A DNA stretch of 64,000 nt from Tillandsia leiboldiana (Eukaryota > Streptophyta > Magnoliopsida > Poales > Bromeliaceae), in the NCBI GenBank assembly GCA_029204045.2, contig CM055073.1, positions 29,746,599 through 29,810,598 of the forward strand. Direction: 5' to 3'. Under the pieces are notes generated by a model. It was given only the letters and a program-made list of their open reading frames with translations. It was not told where the DNA came from and ran no database searches. Each line of letters starts with the position of its first letter. The first letter of the stretch is position 1. Made by a program: the position numbers and the translations under genes. Below, in pieces: positions 1-11,150 of this stretch.

Positions 1-223
1 TTTTTTTATTATTTTTGTACCGCAAAAAAAAAATTATTTTTATGGTTTCGGAGGATTTAAAAATTAATTAATAAATATACTCATAACACCAATAATAATT
101 TAAAAATATAAATTTATTTAATTTAATTTAAAAATATAAGCTGACGGAAGGAATAAAAAAAAAAATTTCTTGGTATTTAAATTTGATATTTTAATAAAAA
201 ATATTTTAATGATAATATTAAAT
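1..223. other. AT-rich intergenic sequence
   Basis: Low-complexity A/T-rich DNA with homopolymer runs. I see no gene or element with definable ends. Confidence 0.6.
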
Positions 224-861
224 AGGGATAATTGCCTGTGTACCCCTGAAATATGAAGAAATATCTGATTTACCCCTCTTATTTTTTTCTTTCCAATATA
301 CCCTTCATACGTTCCACCGTTATTAAAAATATCCCTACCGTTTCCCTTTGTTAAGTTAACTAGGGTTAAACTAGAGTTAAATAATAATCAGAGTTGAAAA
401 CTATCAGATATACCTATTTTGCCCAGGTTTAGGATTTAGGGTTTAGGATTTAGGATTTTTTAGGATTTTAGGGTTTAGGATTTAGGGTTTTAGGGTTTAG
501 GATTTAGGGTTTAGGATTTAGGGTTTAGGATTTAGGGTTTTTTAGGGTTCTAGGGTTTAGGGTTTTAGGGTTTAGGGTTTAGGATTTTTTAGGGTTTTAG
601 GGTTTAGGGTTTAGGGTTTTAGGGTTTAGGGTTTAGGGTTTTTGGGTTTAGGAGTTTAGGGTTTTTGGGTATATTTGAAAGGGCAAAATAGTAATTACAC
701 ACAGATAACGGCAGTTCCAAACGGTACATTAACAGAGTTTAACTTCAGGGATATTTTGGAAAGAAGTTGGAACGTAAGAAGGGTAGTTTTAATATTAGCC
801 TTCTAAGAGGGGTAAATCTAAAAACAGAGAAATTTTTAAGGGTATGTAAGAAATTGCCCCT
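224..861 (+). mobile_element. MITE carrying degenerate telomere repeats, copy 1
   Basis: The left end begins AGGGATAATTGCCTGTGTAC. The right end, read in reverse complement, begins AGGGGCAATTTCTTACATAC, so the ends form imperfect terminal inverted repeats of about 57 bp, both running into TTTACCCCTCTT. The core (about 426-672) is a degenerate array of the plant telomere unit TTTAGGG. A second copy in opposite orientation lies at 38371-39001. No clear target duplication flanks this copy, unlike the second one. Superfamily is not established; a 7- to 8-bp duplication at the other copy would suit a hAT-like or other DNA transposon. Confidence 0.75.
426..672 (+). repeat. Interstitial telomere-like (TTTAGGG)n array
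   Basis: Tandem units of TTTAGGG with variants such as TTTAGGA and TTTTAGGG. The array is degenerate, not a fresh telomere tract, and sits wholly inside the MITE at 224-861. Confidence 0.85.
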
Positions 862-1559
862 TTATTTTTTTTCTAACCATTTATTTAAAAGAATAATATA
901 TTTTATTTTTTAATAAAAGAAAAATATTGTAATAAAAATTTATATTCTAAAATTTTAAGATAAATATAATTGATAAATTTTTTTAAATTTTTAAATTCTA
1001 TATCATTTCATATTATTATTTTTAAATTATCTCAATACTATATACTAATATTTAATTTTTACTCCAAATAAATAATATAACAAAACAAGTTTTTAATTCT
1101 TTTTTATGTAATGGATTTTTTTTATTAACTATTTTTATATCATTTTATTCCTTTTCTTTTTACATAAATACTTTTAGATTACCTCAATCCTATCTACTAA
1201 TATTTAGTTATTATATTAACTTTTTATTAATGGCAACTAACAAGCAAATTTAAACTTAATTTTAATTATATATTTAAATTTTAATCATATTTGATTTTAA
1301 ATTTTTATTTCATCTTAAATTCAGAGTTAAAATTTAATTATACCTTAAATATTTTTATATACTTTTCAAATTCTGATAAATTTAAAATTTAAGTCTGCGT
1401 TTTAAACTAAAAATATTAAAATTTAAATTCACATTTAATTCATATTTTAAAATTTGATTTTGATCCATCCACTATAATTAAAAATTTTAATTTTAAATTC
1501 AAATTTGATATCTAAAATTAAATTTAATTCACAATTTATAAAATAAAAATTAAAACTAT
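862..1559. other. AT-rich intergenic sequence
   Basis: Very A/T-rich with repeated short AAATTTAAA-like words. I see no coding region or element with clear ends. Confidence 0.55.
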
Positions 1560-1762
1560 ATAATTTTTATAGGTGATAGTAGGTTTTTAGCTTTTAGATA
1601 AAAGGATGTGTGGTTAGAATGATAGTAGACTTTTTGGGTTTAGTGAGTGATTGGTAGAATAGCATGATCTAAGAAATAAAATTAGTTAAAGAAGTAGATC
1701 TAACGGTGGAAAACTTACAAGCACCAATTGTTTAGTACTTGTACCAGCATAGTAGCCGGACT
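1560..1762. repeat. Degenerate copy of the microsatellite-flanked MITE family
   Basis: Shares the internal wording of the cluster at 29819-32390 (a ggatgtgtggttagaatgatag-like segment, then a terminal catagtagccggact). It abuts a short (CT)n run at about 1762-1780. The left inverted repeat is poorly preserved. Confidence 0.5.
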
Positions 1763-1780
1763 CTCTCTCTCTCTCTCTTT

Positions 1781-2305
1781 AAAAATTTTGTAATTGGACA
1801 AATAATATTATTAAAAATATATTTGGTAAAATAATTATTTTTTACCAACTCTGGATGAGATGATTTTTTTTTTTTTTTTTTTTTGAAATACAGTTAATCG
1901 TTCACCGTGTTCATAAAATTCTACAATCGTTTACCATTTTCTCGTAGGCGGTAAATAATTTACCATCTTTAATAGGTTTAGATTATTACTGTTTGCTAAC
2001 TAATATAAAATGGCTGTTAATAAAGTCATATCTGATTCATGCCCACATTCTCATTTTGCGCGCGCTTTCTCTCTCTTTTTTCTCTAACATTAGTTAACAA
2101 ATAATAACAACCTAAACTTCTTAAAGACGGACGGTAAACAATTCACCATTTTAGTAGGATTTTATGAAGACGGCGAATTATTCACCGCTTTTTTACATAC
2201 GGTGAATGATTTACTGTATTTTTTTTAAAAAAATTCATCCCTCATTGTATGTTTTTAATAAGATCATTTGCCTAATTAAAAAATTTTTAAGGGTTATTTT
2301 GAAAA
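1781..2305. mobile_element. Fold-back MITE with long imperfect terminal repeats
   Basis: The left arm (taaaaattttgtaattgg..., followed later by gaaatacagttaatcgttca) matches the reverse complement of the right arm over roughly 110-130 bp, with gaps. The middle holds several imperfect palindromes of the form GGTRAA-N-TTYACC. It has no coding capacity. The terminal boundaries are approximate and I could not define a target duplication. Confidence 0.55.
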
Positions 2306-2344
2306 AAAAATCGTAAGTATACTACTTTGCGTTCGAAACTACGA

Positions 2345-2850
2345 AGACTTCTATTTTTTTCAGTTGTTTTCAACGCAGGATATCCGATTCGACGATCGGC
2401 AATCGATTCTATTAGACTTAATCTATAGTGTCAGGACTATTTAGAAATCAAATTCTATATTTTTTCGACCTTATTTGTTTGGTGAAAGAATTCAAAATAA
2501 AAGGCTGAAAATAAAAATATCACAAGAAATAACGATAAAGGAGTTAACTTTTGAATTATAAGTATTAATCTTTCTTGATGGCAAATAAAATTTTTATTAA
2601 AATTTTATATAATTTAGATTGTACTGTACTGTTAAACTCACGAACGTAGCACATCAGTCATTAAAATATTTATTTTTCTAACCCTTTTATCACTTGACAA
2701 ATAATATTAAAAAATTAAAAAATTTAGTTATTAAATAATTTTAATAACGTAGATTATGTCTAACGTCGATCGTCGAAACAGATGTCTCATTTTCAAAAAC
2801 AATTTAAAAATACGGAGAGCTCCATGCTTTTGAAAGCACTGAAGACATAC
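2345..2850. repeat. Degenerate copy of the ~545-bp inverted-repeat family
   Basis: Same order of landmarks as 31012-31556 and 27410-28060: a region near cgattctattagacttaat, a central attaaaatttttatataattta-type block, a tatcacttgacaaat landmark, and a closing gatcgtcgaaacag / ggagagctccatgct segment. It is more diverged than the other two. Confidence 0.5.
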
Positions 2851-2925
2851 TCTGTCTTATATTTTTTTAATTTTTTTTAATAAATTTAAAAAATTATTTG
2901 CATATCTCAGATGAAGTGTATATCT

Positions 2926-2934
2926 TACATTTCT
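2926..2934. repeat. Left target-site duplication of the MULE
   Basis: TACATTTCT here faces TATATTTCT at 26436-26444, an 8/9 match. Nine bp is the length expected for Mutator-like transposition. Confidence 0.75.
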
Positions 2935-3070
2935 GGGCTTTTTTTGAAATTAACCCTATAAAAATTTAAATTTTTAAAAATGGCCCTGCAAAATTTGTAT
3001 TTACAAAAATGGCCCTCTCCCTGCCACGTCAGCAAGCCACGTCACCCGGGGCCGCCACGTCAGCGAGCCA
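2935..3070 (+). repeat. MULE left terminal inverted repeat
   Basis: Pairs with 26300-26435 in inverted orientation. The outer 95 bp are closely matched. The inner part carries three CCACGTCA words at 3024-3031, 3037-3044 and 3055-3062. Their spacing (13 then 18 bp) is mirrored exactly at the right end. Confidence 0.85.
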
Positions 3071-3110
3071 CAGGCGCTGGTGCGCCCGGTTTGTTTTAGT
3101 GAAAGTTTAG

Positions 3111-3185
3111 AACACGCAGGCTGAGCCTGCGTGTTTAGAACACGCAGGCTGAGCCTGCGTGTTCTAAACACGCAGGCCTGCGTGT
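3111..3185. repeat. Left subterminal palindrome cluster of the MULE
   Basis: Two 25-bp palindromes (3111-3135 and 3139-3163) have 12-bp arms AACACGCAGGCT / AGCCTGCGTGTT around one central base. An 18-bp perfect palindrome with arms ACACGCAGG / CCTGCGTGT follows at 3168-3185. The same motif forms four palindromes at the right end. Confidence 0.9.
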
Positions 3186-3242
3186 CCACTTGCCCTAACA
3201 CCCCGCCCGCGCCCGACCCCGACCCTCACTGCATTTCTATCT

Positions 3243-3254
3243 CCTCTCTATCTC

Positions 3255-3313
<59 letters not shown>
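3243..3313 (+). repeat. (CT)n microsatellite in the MULE 5' untranslated region
   Basis: A long CT run in a CT- and GC-rich leader that precedes a consensus splice donor at 3428. Pyrimidine-rich leaders are common in plant transcripts. Confidence 0.8.
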
Positions 3314-3316
<3 letters not shown>

Positions 3317-3427
3317 GCTCCCGTGCCGAAGCCGCCGCACCCGCCGCACCCGCCGTTCGTCGTCGTCGTCGGAGGTTCAACAGCCGATCTCTCACTTTCC
3401 CGTGCAGCAGCCGCGTCGCCGTCTAAG

Positions 3428-4327
3428 GTAATTTTTGTGTATATAATAGGTCAAAATTTAGGGCTTTTTTCATAGTGATTATATGACTTGCATTTCATAG
3501 ATCATATGATCCTCATGCATGTATGAGAATCCCTCGGGTTCAACCCAAGCAGTTCGAAACCGAAACTAAGATTGATTCTTTCTCAATTCCGAATCCATTT
3601 TTATGTGCTTGGAATGGTAAAAAAAAAAGAATGGAACTCCCTGAAATGAATCAAGTAAATGGAGATGGAGTGTACCATCTTGCATTTCATAGATCATAGA
3701 GTAGTTATCCTTTTTTTTGTTTTTTTTTAAAAAATCTGTAATTGTGCTTTGTGCATTATATGCATTTGTTTGTGCATATAGTAGATTTTAAAATACTAAT
3801 GTAGAGAGAGAAAGGGTTTAATGTAGAGAGAGAAAGTCTTTAATATAGATTTTAAAATATATGCATAAAATGTAAATAAATTATATAAAATTAATGTGTA
3901 ATATATATATAAAGAGAAAGGGCTTATATACTTTTAAAAGTATAAACCTATATCTGAAGTTTGTATTAGAACATTCGAATTTTAAATGTTAAGCTTTTGG
4001 GCCCTAATTGCCAAAAGGTCTCGCAAGTTTCAAAACATGAATAATTTCATAATACCTTAGATGATTAATTTCATGAATAGCAAGTTCGAAAACATGAATA
4101 ATTTCATAATACAACTAAATTTTCATCAAAAATAGTAAATAAAACTTGCAAGGACAATTTTGAAAAATAAACTTGTAAGGACAGATAGTGATTCACTATG
4201 ATTATTATTAAAAATAACAAAGTTTATAAGTTTTTTTTTTTGTCAAGCTCATAATACCGATCTTAATTTGTCGAACTAGAGTAGTCATCAAACTGACGAA
4301 TGTTATATTATTTATTGTTATTTTTAG
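3428..4327 (+). other. Likely 5'-UTR intron of the MULE transposase gene
   Basis: CTAAG|GTAATTTTT at 3427/3428 makes a donor, and TTATTTTTAG ending at 4327 makes an acceptor nine bases before the ATG at 4337. The span is AT-rich and has no long reading frame, as expected for a leader intron. No transcript evidence was available. Confidence 0.5.
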
Positions 4328-4336
4328 TACGTCAGT

Positions 4337-5270
4337 ATGTCTGGTGAATGTGTTCCGTTTTATATTCATTGGGACGGAAACTTAGTCGTGAATAATAATA
4401 TACCACAATACATTGGTGGCTATAAAGAACTGATCGGAATTCGCCGCGACATCACATTTCGGGATTTCGAAGCAGAAATATACAAGGTCACTAATTATGA
4501 TCGAGCGGAGTTCCGTCTACGCATAACAGTTCGATGTCCAATGGGAGCTAATGAATGGGAATTACTTGACATATCAAGTGATCATGGGATTGTAGGCGTG
4601 ATGAGTTTTTTCCCATTTCATGGTTGCCTCAAAGTATACGTAGAGAAGCAAGTGTTGACTACACGTCACCGTCCAACCTCTGTTTACCAAAGAGATTATG
4701 TCGATCTTGAACGAATTCGTACATCAAGGTATGAAAATTTAGGAATTTTCAATTTCAATCTTTGTCCTTTAATAGTATAGGTGCGGAAAATGGATAATTT
4801 ACATTGTATAAGTCTTGCAGAGCGTCTGAAGTCCCATATGTGCCAGTTAGTACATCATTACCATATATTACTGTGGATCCATCTTTATTCGGTGGAGTTG
4901 ATGAGCGGTAAGTGATTATATGATTTAATTACATATATTATCTCAATAGATTCGAATAGTTCATCATAAATACCTTTGCAGATCAACTATACATCATAAT
5001 CTATATGAGGGTCCATCATCTAGCAATCGACACGTCGCTGATGTAGAGTTGAGAAATATAAATGAAAATGAGGAAGTAATAGAAAGTGATAATGAGCAAA
5101 TAAATAGCAGTGACGATGAGCATGTAAGTGAAACTGATATGGACTCTACAGATGATGATAGTGATGGTATCCCACAATCTATTGATGTTGGTCATGATGG
5201 CGGTTTGAATTCTCTCACATGCGCCATTCAAGATGAAGGGATTGAATGGATTGAAAATTCATTTGCAAAC
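4337..5270 (+). pseudogene. MULE transposase, N-terminal exons (interrupted by LTR element)
   Basis: Three exons join cleanly. Exon 1 is 4337-4728 (donor AG|GTATGA), exon 2 is 4821-4907 (acceptor CTTGCAG, donor CG|GTAAGT), and exon 3 starts at 4982 (acceptor TTTGCAG). Phases agree across both junctions. The first exon starts MSGECVPFYIHWDG and is the N-terminal module commonly seen ahead of plant MuDR-type transposases. Exon 3 is very acidic (repeated S/D/E). At 5270 the exon stops at a TSD copy (CAAAC), where the LTR element begins. The coding frame resumes at 22999: SFAN before the insertion and NDDVEDPVEF after it, once one TSD copy is removed. The gene was therefore an uninterrupted transposase when the retroelement landed. 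Confidence 0.8.
5266..5270. repeat. Left target-site duplication of the gypsy-type element
   Basis: CAAAC, identical to 22994-22998 and to 12078-12082 in the duplicated block. Five bp is typical for LTR retrotransposons. Confidence 0.9.
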
Positions 5271-8200
5271 TGTAGTGAACCGGAAATTTCGGCACATAAA
5301 TAAATGTAAATAAAGGTGGTATGAAATACTAGTGTTATGAAAGTTGGGGAAGTAAGGAACATTTGGACGCGAGTTGGGCCCAATTCGGGTTAAAATGGAG
5401 AGATCTAAAAATTTATTGGAGAAAGGGGGCCCAGATTTTTAGTGGAAAATTGACAGTGTCGGAAAATTCCGAGAAAATTACGGGAGCCCCGTAAATATGT
5501 TTTAAGACCACAGAAAAAGTTTCGCGTTGATCGGATGCCTGATAGTGAGAACGGGCTCCGCCAATAGTGTCGAAAAATTCTGAGAAAATTATAGGAGCTG
5601 TGTAATTATGTTTTAAGGTCACAGTAAAAATTTCGTGTTGATCGGATACCCGGATTGCGAGAACGGGGTCCGCCAATGATTCTGGACACAGTAAGGCTTT
5701 GGTGATCCAGAAATGACCCAAACTGAAAATTTAAATTTTTCTGTGGTAAATTAAGCTAAAACGAAGCTGCCTGTCAAATTTAGACGGAAACGAACAAAAA
5801 ACGGGCAGAAAACGGAACAAAAACGGATTTTCAAGACCAGCGGCGCGCTGCTCAATGCGCACAGCTGGCGAGCATCCGTGCGCGGGACGTGCACCGCGTG
5901 GCGTGGGGGGCCGCTTGAACCTGGTGCGTGCCCCCTGCGTGGTGGACCGCCACCCGGTGGTTCCTCATTGGAGGTCTTCGTGGACCCGGTCCATGAACCC
6001 TCATCTTCCTTCTTCTTCTTATTCTCTTCTTCATCCTTCTCCCGCATCAGACCTTCCCTTTCTCTTCTTCTTCTCCACCAGAGCACGAGAGAAAGAGAGA
6101 GAGAGAGAGAAAAAAGGGGATTTCGTGAGGAGGAACGGCGCGCCGTGAACCTCGTGGAGCGCGCAAGGCGTCCCAAAAGTCGATGGGCGGCGCGACTGTA
6201 CGAGGTAACGTTATTTTCACGATATTTTTGGCACAGTTTTTATGCCTCCTTTGGATTTAGATTTGACATCATTACCGTATTGCGTGTTAGGAACCAAGTT
6301 ATACTATGCCGTTTTGTTGCACGGACTGTCGCGGGTATTTTTGGTGCGTCTCGTTTTGCGTGCAAGTTATAGAAAAATACACCGTTTTACGTGCGGATTC
6401 GACAAAAATGCGCAGTTTTGAACGCAAACTCGAAAAACATGCACCGTTTTGCGTGCAACGTTGAAAAAGAAAAGTGCACCATTTGCGAGCCAAACCGAGG
6501 TATGTGCTTCGTTTTACGCGCAGATTGAGTTGTTGTGCACCGTTTTACGTGCAAAGTCTAATATTTTTCATCGATTTGCGTGCAGGACTAGAAAAATATG
6601 CACCGTTTTGCCGTGCAATTCTACAGTGAGGCGTGTACTGTTTTGCGTGCAGATTTGAGGGATAGAAAAATATGCATCATTTTGCGTGCAACCCTACAGT
6701 CAGACGTGCACCGTTTGCGTGCAGATTTGAGGTACGTGCACCGTTTCGCTTGCAGATCGTGTTGCCGCGCATCGTTTTGCGTGCCGGCTGAAGTGGCGCG
6801 TACCATTTTTACGTATGGGTTTTTAATGACATGCATCGTTTTGCGTGCAGGATTGTAGGACGTGCACCGTTTTGCTGTGCGGACTCGAGGGAGGTGCACC
6901 GTTTTGCGTGCAAGCTCGAGGAGACAAGTGGACTCGCGCAGGGACCAATTGCAAGTGTCTACAGCAATTGGGGAACCACAAGGTGGGGAATTCTGCCGAA
7001 ATTGTGTGACCTCTCCCCTTGCTCCCTTGCTTTTCGATTCGAAGCATGATAGTAGCCTGTTAGAGGCGTTAGGTAATTAGTGATTATGATTGCCTGTGTA
7101 GATGGTTTCAAAGGGAAAAGTGCAACTGTTGGTTGCCAGAGTTAGAGGAATAGATGTGCATGTGTAAATGAACACAGAGGAAAAAGTGCAACTGTTGGTT
7201 GCCAAAGATATATGATGAATATGCATGCGTAGAAGTAATTACTACTTGATGAATGAAATGAAAATAACTGCATGCATGAAAAAGGATTAGCTATTATGAT
7301 TGTGAGCATGTTAGGGTATAACCCTAGGAATCATGTGACATAAGGAAACAGGACATGCTGGTAGTAGACTAGGAGAAAATCTAGATTAAGATTTAACGAG
7401 TGGCATGATGACCTAGGAGATATACCTAGATCGACGAGTGGCATTATTTTAGGAAAAATAACATAAGGTTGACAATAGAGTGTTAAACATGGAGTCAGAG
7501 AACTCTAGGTTAAACAAGATATGGAACTTAGGTAAAGGAACCTAAGATGAACTAGTAGGGTTAAACTCTAGTGATGAAATAGAGTTAGTGCAACCCTAGG
7601 TTAAACATGGAACAGGAAAAATAGAGTTAGTAAAACTCTAGGATTCAGTGAGGAATCAGAAAATATGGGGATTTGATCCCCAAGTTAAAGAATTAAATAT
7701 TGTAACCCCAGAAAGTCATAGATGTCTGGGTAAAGGGATTAATTAGTTTAACTTCAATCTGAGTTAAATAAAGGAAATGGAAAATGACCAAATGTGGAGA
7801 CATGAAGAAAGAGAAAATGGAAATAGGGTTAATAAACTCTTGAGTTAGATAAGATTGAAAGTAACTGGTGTCCTAGTGACATAGTGCAGTGATATAGTGC
7901 AGCCTTAAGGGTAATTGAAGCTTAGGGTTGTGAATTGAGAACCAGTAGAAAAGTGTAAAGTGGTCAGGAAACTTAAGATATTGCCGAGTGGCAAAATAAG
8001 TGGAATGTAAACGAATAAGTTGTTCAAACTTAAATTGGTGTTATAGCCACCCAAATTATCCTAGAGTAAAGAACTTAGGATAAAAAAAAATAAAGCTCGA
8101 GAGAGAGCTAAAAGTGATTAATGATCAAGACAAGCAAAGTGCTTGAAATAGAAGAGAAAAGTAAAAGAGAAGCATTGTGGCATAAATGCTAACGGGAGGG

Positions 8201-9573
8201 TTGAGCATATGTCACTCCGGGTGGATGAGTGCCAAGGTGCCTTAACTCATCTGAACATAAAGTGTAAAGAGAATGGTTAAAGAAAAAGAATGATTAATGA
8301 AAGGTAAAAAGGATAAGATAAAATGTATTGGGCTGAGCACTACGGGAGGCGATGCTACAACCTGTTCTTGTTTGATTGGGGTTGTAGGCATTCGTCTCTT
8401 GGAACCCTCGGACCCTGTGAAAGAAAAGCCTAAATGGCCCTTGGGAGGGTTGAGCATATGTCACTCCCAAGTGAATTAAAAAATTAAAGCTAAGTTGCCA
8501 ACGGGAGGGTTGAGCATATGTCACTCCCGGGGGAAGTGTGTGAGCAAGACTCAGCTTCCCAAGTAAAGGCAAAACAAAGAGCTAAAGTCAAAAGAAAGAT
8601 AAAGATAAAACGGGCGGACCTACGGTGAGAAACGCGGCCCATGTTGGAGTTGCAGGCAGTGCCCCTCTCCCGGGTAGAGACCCGTTCGGGACGGTTCTTC
8701 CGTATGACGGGGTAACACTTACGGGTGTTATCGGCAACCTAGAAATCTTATCTTATGGTAGCAGGACTACCGGGCTGGGGCCCGTTGGATAAGAATTTCT
8801 GAGGGTTAACTTGAACTAAAGCACCAGAATTTAAAGAATGAAGAGAACTTAGAGTGGCCAAGGTGGCCGGGTTAGTTTGACCCTGTATACAGCGGCATAG
8901 TGGCCGAGTTGGTGCTTAGCAGCCTAGTGTGGCTAGACAGAGTAGTGCTGGGACGATGAGTATACACAGATAGTATAGTCATATATGATATTGCGTAGCA
9001 GTATACTGATATTGAGGATTTTAGTTTCCTAGCACTATTATTATTGCTTCCATTGGACCAAGTGGTGTAGGACACTTTTTCTCGGTGGTTGAACCCACTG
9101 GGAACTCTGTCGGAGTTCTCACACCCCTTGGGTGACCCCCCACAGGTTCGAGCATGGATGCCGCGGTCGAGACGGAGACAGGTGCAGACAGCGAGGCATT
9201 CGACAGGGGCAAGTGCCCAGCAGCAGAGACCTAGAGGGTCTAGCAGAGGTATCCCTTTTATATTTCTTGAGTGAACTATGTATGGGTGAGGAATTATGTA
9301 AAGGAAATTGTAATAATTTTATTTGCAAGTTCAGAGATGTAAAGTGTAATAAATTTATATTATAGTTCACTCTTGCATGCTTCCATTAACTGTTTGTTAT
9401 TGAATGAAAGTTTAAATTAGTAGTGATTTTTAGTACTCTGATATTGAGCTTCCGCATACACTGATGTGTTATTATGGATGTTACCGTTCCTTTCGGGTAG
9501 TGAAAGGTCATACCCGATTGCGGGTCTGTTGGCGTGCCCGAACCGTGCAAATTGGCGGACTCGGGGCGTGACA
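5271..9573 (+). repeat. Long LTR, 5' copy in the first contig version
   Basis: Runs from TGTAGTGAACCGG to GGGGCGTGACA, 4303 bp, and is followed by a methionine-tRNA primer site. It matches 12083-16401 and 18661-22993 along its length. Landmarks in order are a tandem pair of about 115-bp units (about 5456-5680), a GC-rich then CT/GA-rich tract (5830-6110), a block of CGTTTTGCGTGCA-type repeats, three GGGAG...CTCCC hairpin repeats, and a GC-rich 3' part with TTCTCGGTGGTTGAACCCAC. Small indels against the other copies rise toward the gap at 10759, suggesting poor consensus quality. Short reading frames here are not genes. Confidence 0.88.
6310..6925 (+). repeat. CGTTTTGCGTGCA minisatellite block in LTR, copy 1
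   Basis: Same block as 13120-13745, with extra one-base indels that look like consensus errors. Confidence 0.8.
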
Positions 9574-10758
9574 GATTAGAGTGGTATCAGAGCCTAGGAA
9601 TAGTCCTAGGTGGTTAGTGAACCTTAGGGAGACCCTAAGGATTAGCACGAGAGAGTGTGTGGATTACTGGGCGAACTATTTGATTGGTTATTGTTGTTCC
9701 CAAAAAGGATGTTGGGACTGATCGAGGGGACGATGCTTCATTCTTCGGATATTACGTTGGCGGCCGACAACGTAATGTTGGAGATGAAAAGAGTACCTTT
9801 TATACTTTCGCATGATTGGGTCGACGAGCTTTCTGTTGGTATATAGATTGTGCGTTGCTCAAATTGCTAACATTTGGGGCAAATCGTTTCGTTGTGGTGT
9901 GCATATTAGCGATGACACCACGCAGGAATACGCGCTTGTTTTGACTCGTAGCAGGGAGAGCGTTCTGGGTCGAACAGAGTACACGGGCTGCGATAGCAGG
10001 TGGCCAGCCTCTTATTGGTGGGTCCAGCAGCAGGTCAAGCTTCTTGCCGTCAGCGGAAATTTCCCGCCCGACAGGAAAGCTGATTCCAACGCCTAAGTGT
10101 GGCGTCGATGTGACAGTCGGAGCAGAAAGAGTAGGCTCCAGTGGCTGATAGCGCAGCAAGCTGAGGCTGCACAAACGACGAATGAGTATACGGCGTCGCC
10201 GCCTGTAGGGGCGACAGTAGAGAGTGGCAGGGCCGCCGAGCTTTTGTCGGCGCACCCCGCACACTTTAGCAAGGGGTGTTATAAGCTTGTGTCAGCTAGG
10301 TTGCTGGCAAAGTATGGTTATAAGGTCCAGTGAGAGACCGCCTCACGAAGAAAATGGTAATCGCTATGTTGCAGAACCAAGTAAGTAGTCCTAAGTGGTT
10401 AGGCCAGAAATATTTAGGCCTAACGGCGAAAGTTCGCCCCGATGACAGTAGTGACCGTGTGCCATATCATTGTGGCTAAATTTCCGGTATGGTGGGGCTG
10501 GTAAGACCCGGGACAGGTTTCGAGATTCGAAAACCTCGCAAGTGAGTGGGAGTTTTATGGTCCGATCTGATGGATCGGTGTAATGGCAAGGTTGCCACCG
10601 TAGTATTGCGAGTTGATCACAGAGTTGGTGGACAGTCGTTGTGGTGCCTCGACCAGTTGGGAGAGTGCACAGAAGGCCGTAGTGGTACGTAAGCGAATCG
10701 CTTAACGCTGGATTTTCTGCGAGTTAGCATGGGGGCGTAGGACTCCCAATGTTTGGGT
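9574..10758 (+). other. Truncated copy of the LTR-element interior, ending at the gap
   Basis: Matches 16402-17597 base by base except for scattered one- to three-base indels, and stops abruptly at the run of N. No gag or pol motif is visible. Confidence 0.85.
9582..9594 (+). other. Primer-binding site (initiator tRNA-Met), first contig version
   Basis: TGGTATCAGAGCC lies eight bases after the LTR end and complements the 3' end of plant initiator methionine tRNA. Confidence 0.9.
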
Positions 10759-10858
10759 NNNNNNNNNNNNNNNNNNNNNNNNNNNNNNNNNNNNNNNNNN
10801 NNNNNNNNNNNNNNNNNNNNNNNNNNNNNNNNNNNNNNNNNNNNNNNNNNNNNNNNNN
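10759..10858. other. Assembly gap of exactly 100 N
   Basis: One hundred unknown bases, a conventional placeholder for a gap of unknown size. The sequence on its right restarts at the equivalent of position 4043. Confidence 0.99.
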
Positions 10859-11150
10859 AAATTTCATAATACCTTAGATGATTAATTTCATGAATAGCAA
10901 GTTCGACAACATGAATAATTTCATAATACACTAAATTTCATCAAAAATAGTAAATAAAACTTGCAAGGACAATTTTGAAAAATAAACTTGTAAGGACAGA
11001 TAGTGATTCACTATGATTATTATTAAAAATAACAAAGTTTATAAGTTTTTTTTTTGTCAAGCTCATAATACCGATCTTAATTTGTCGAACTAGAGTAGTC
11101 ATCAAACTGACGAATGTTATATTATTTATTGTTATTTTTAGTACGTCAGT

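Noticed and set aside
426..672. Chromosome end or fusion point
   Set aside because: The TTTAGGG array is short, degenerate and enclosed in a transposon with inverted ends; a second copy has target duplications.
3131..3475. A 114-codon frame over the palindromes and CT run
   Set aside because: It fits better as MULE leader sequence before a splice donor at 3428. Its peptide is repeat-driven.
5751..6372. Arg/Ser/Glu-rich frames over the CT/GA-rich part of the LTR, repeated at 12563 and 19140
   Set aside because: They recur identically in every LTR copy and are driven by simple sequence; LTRs are non-coding.
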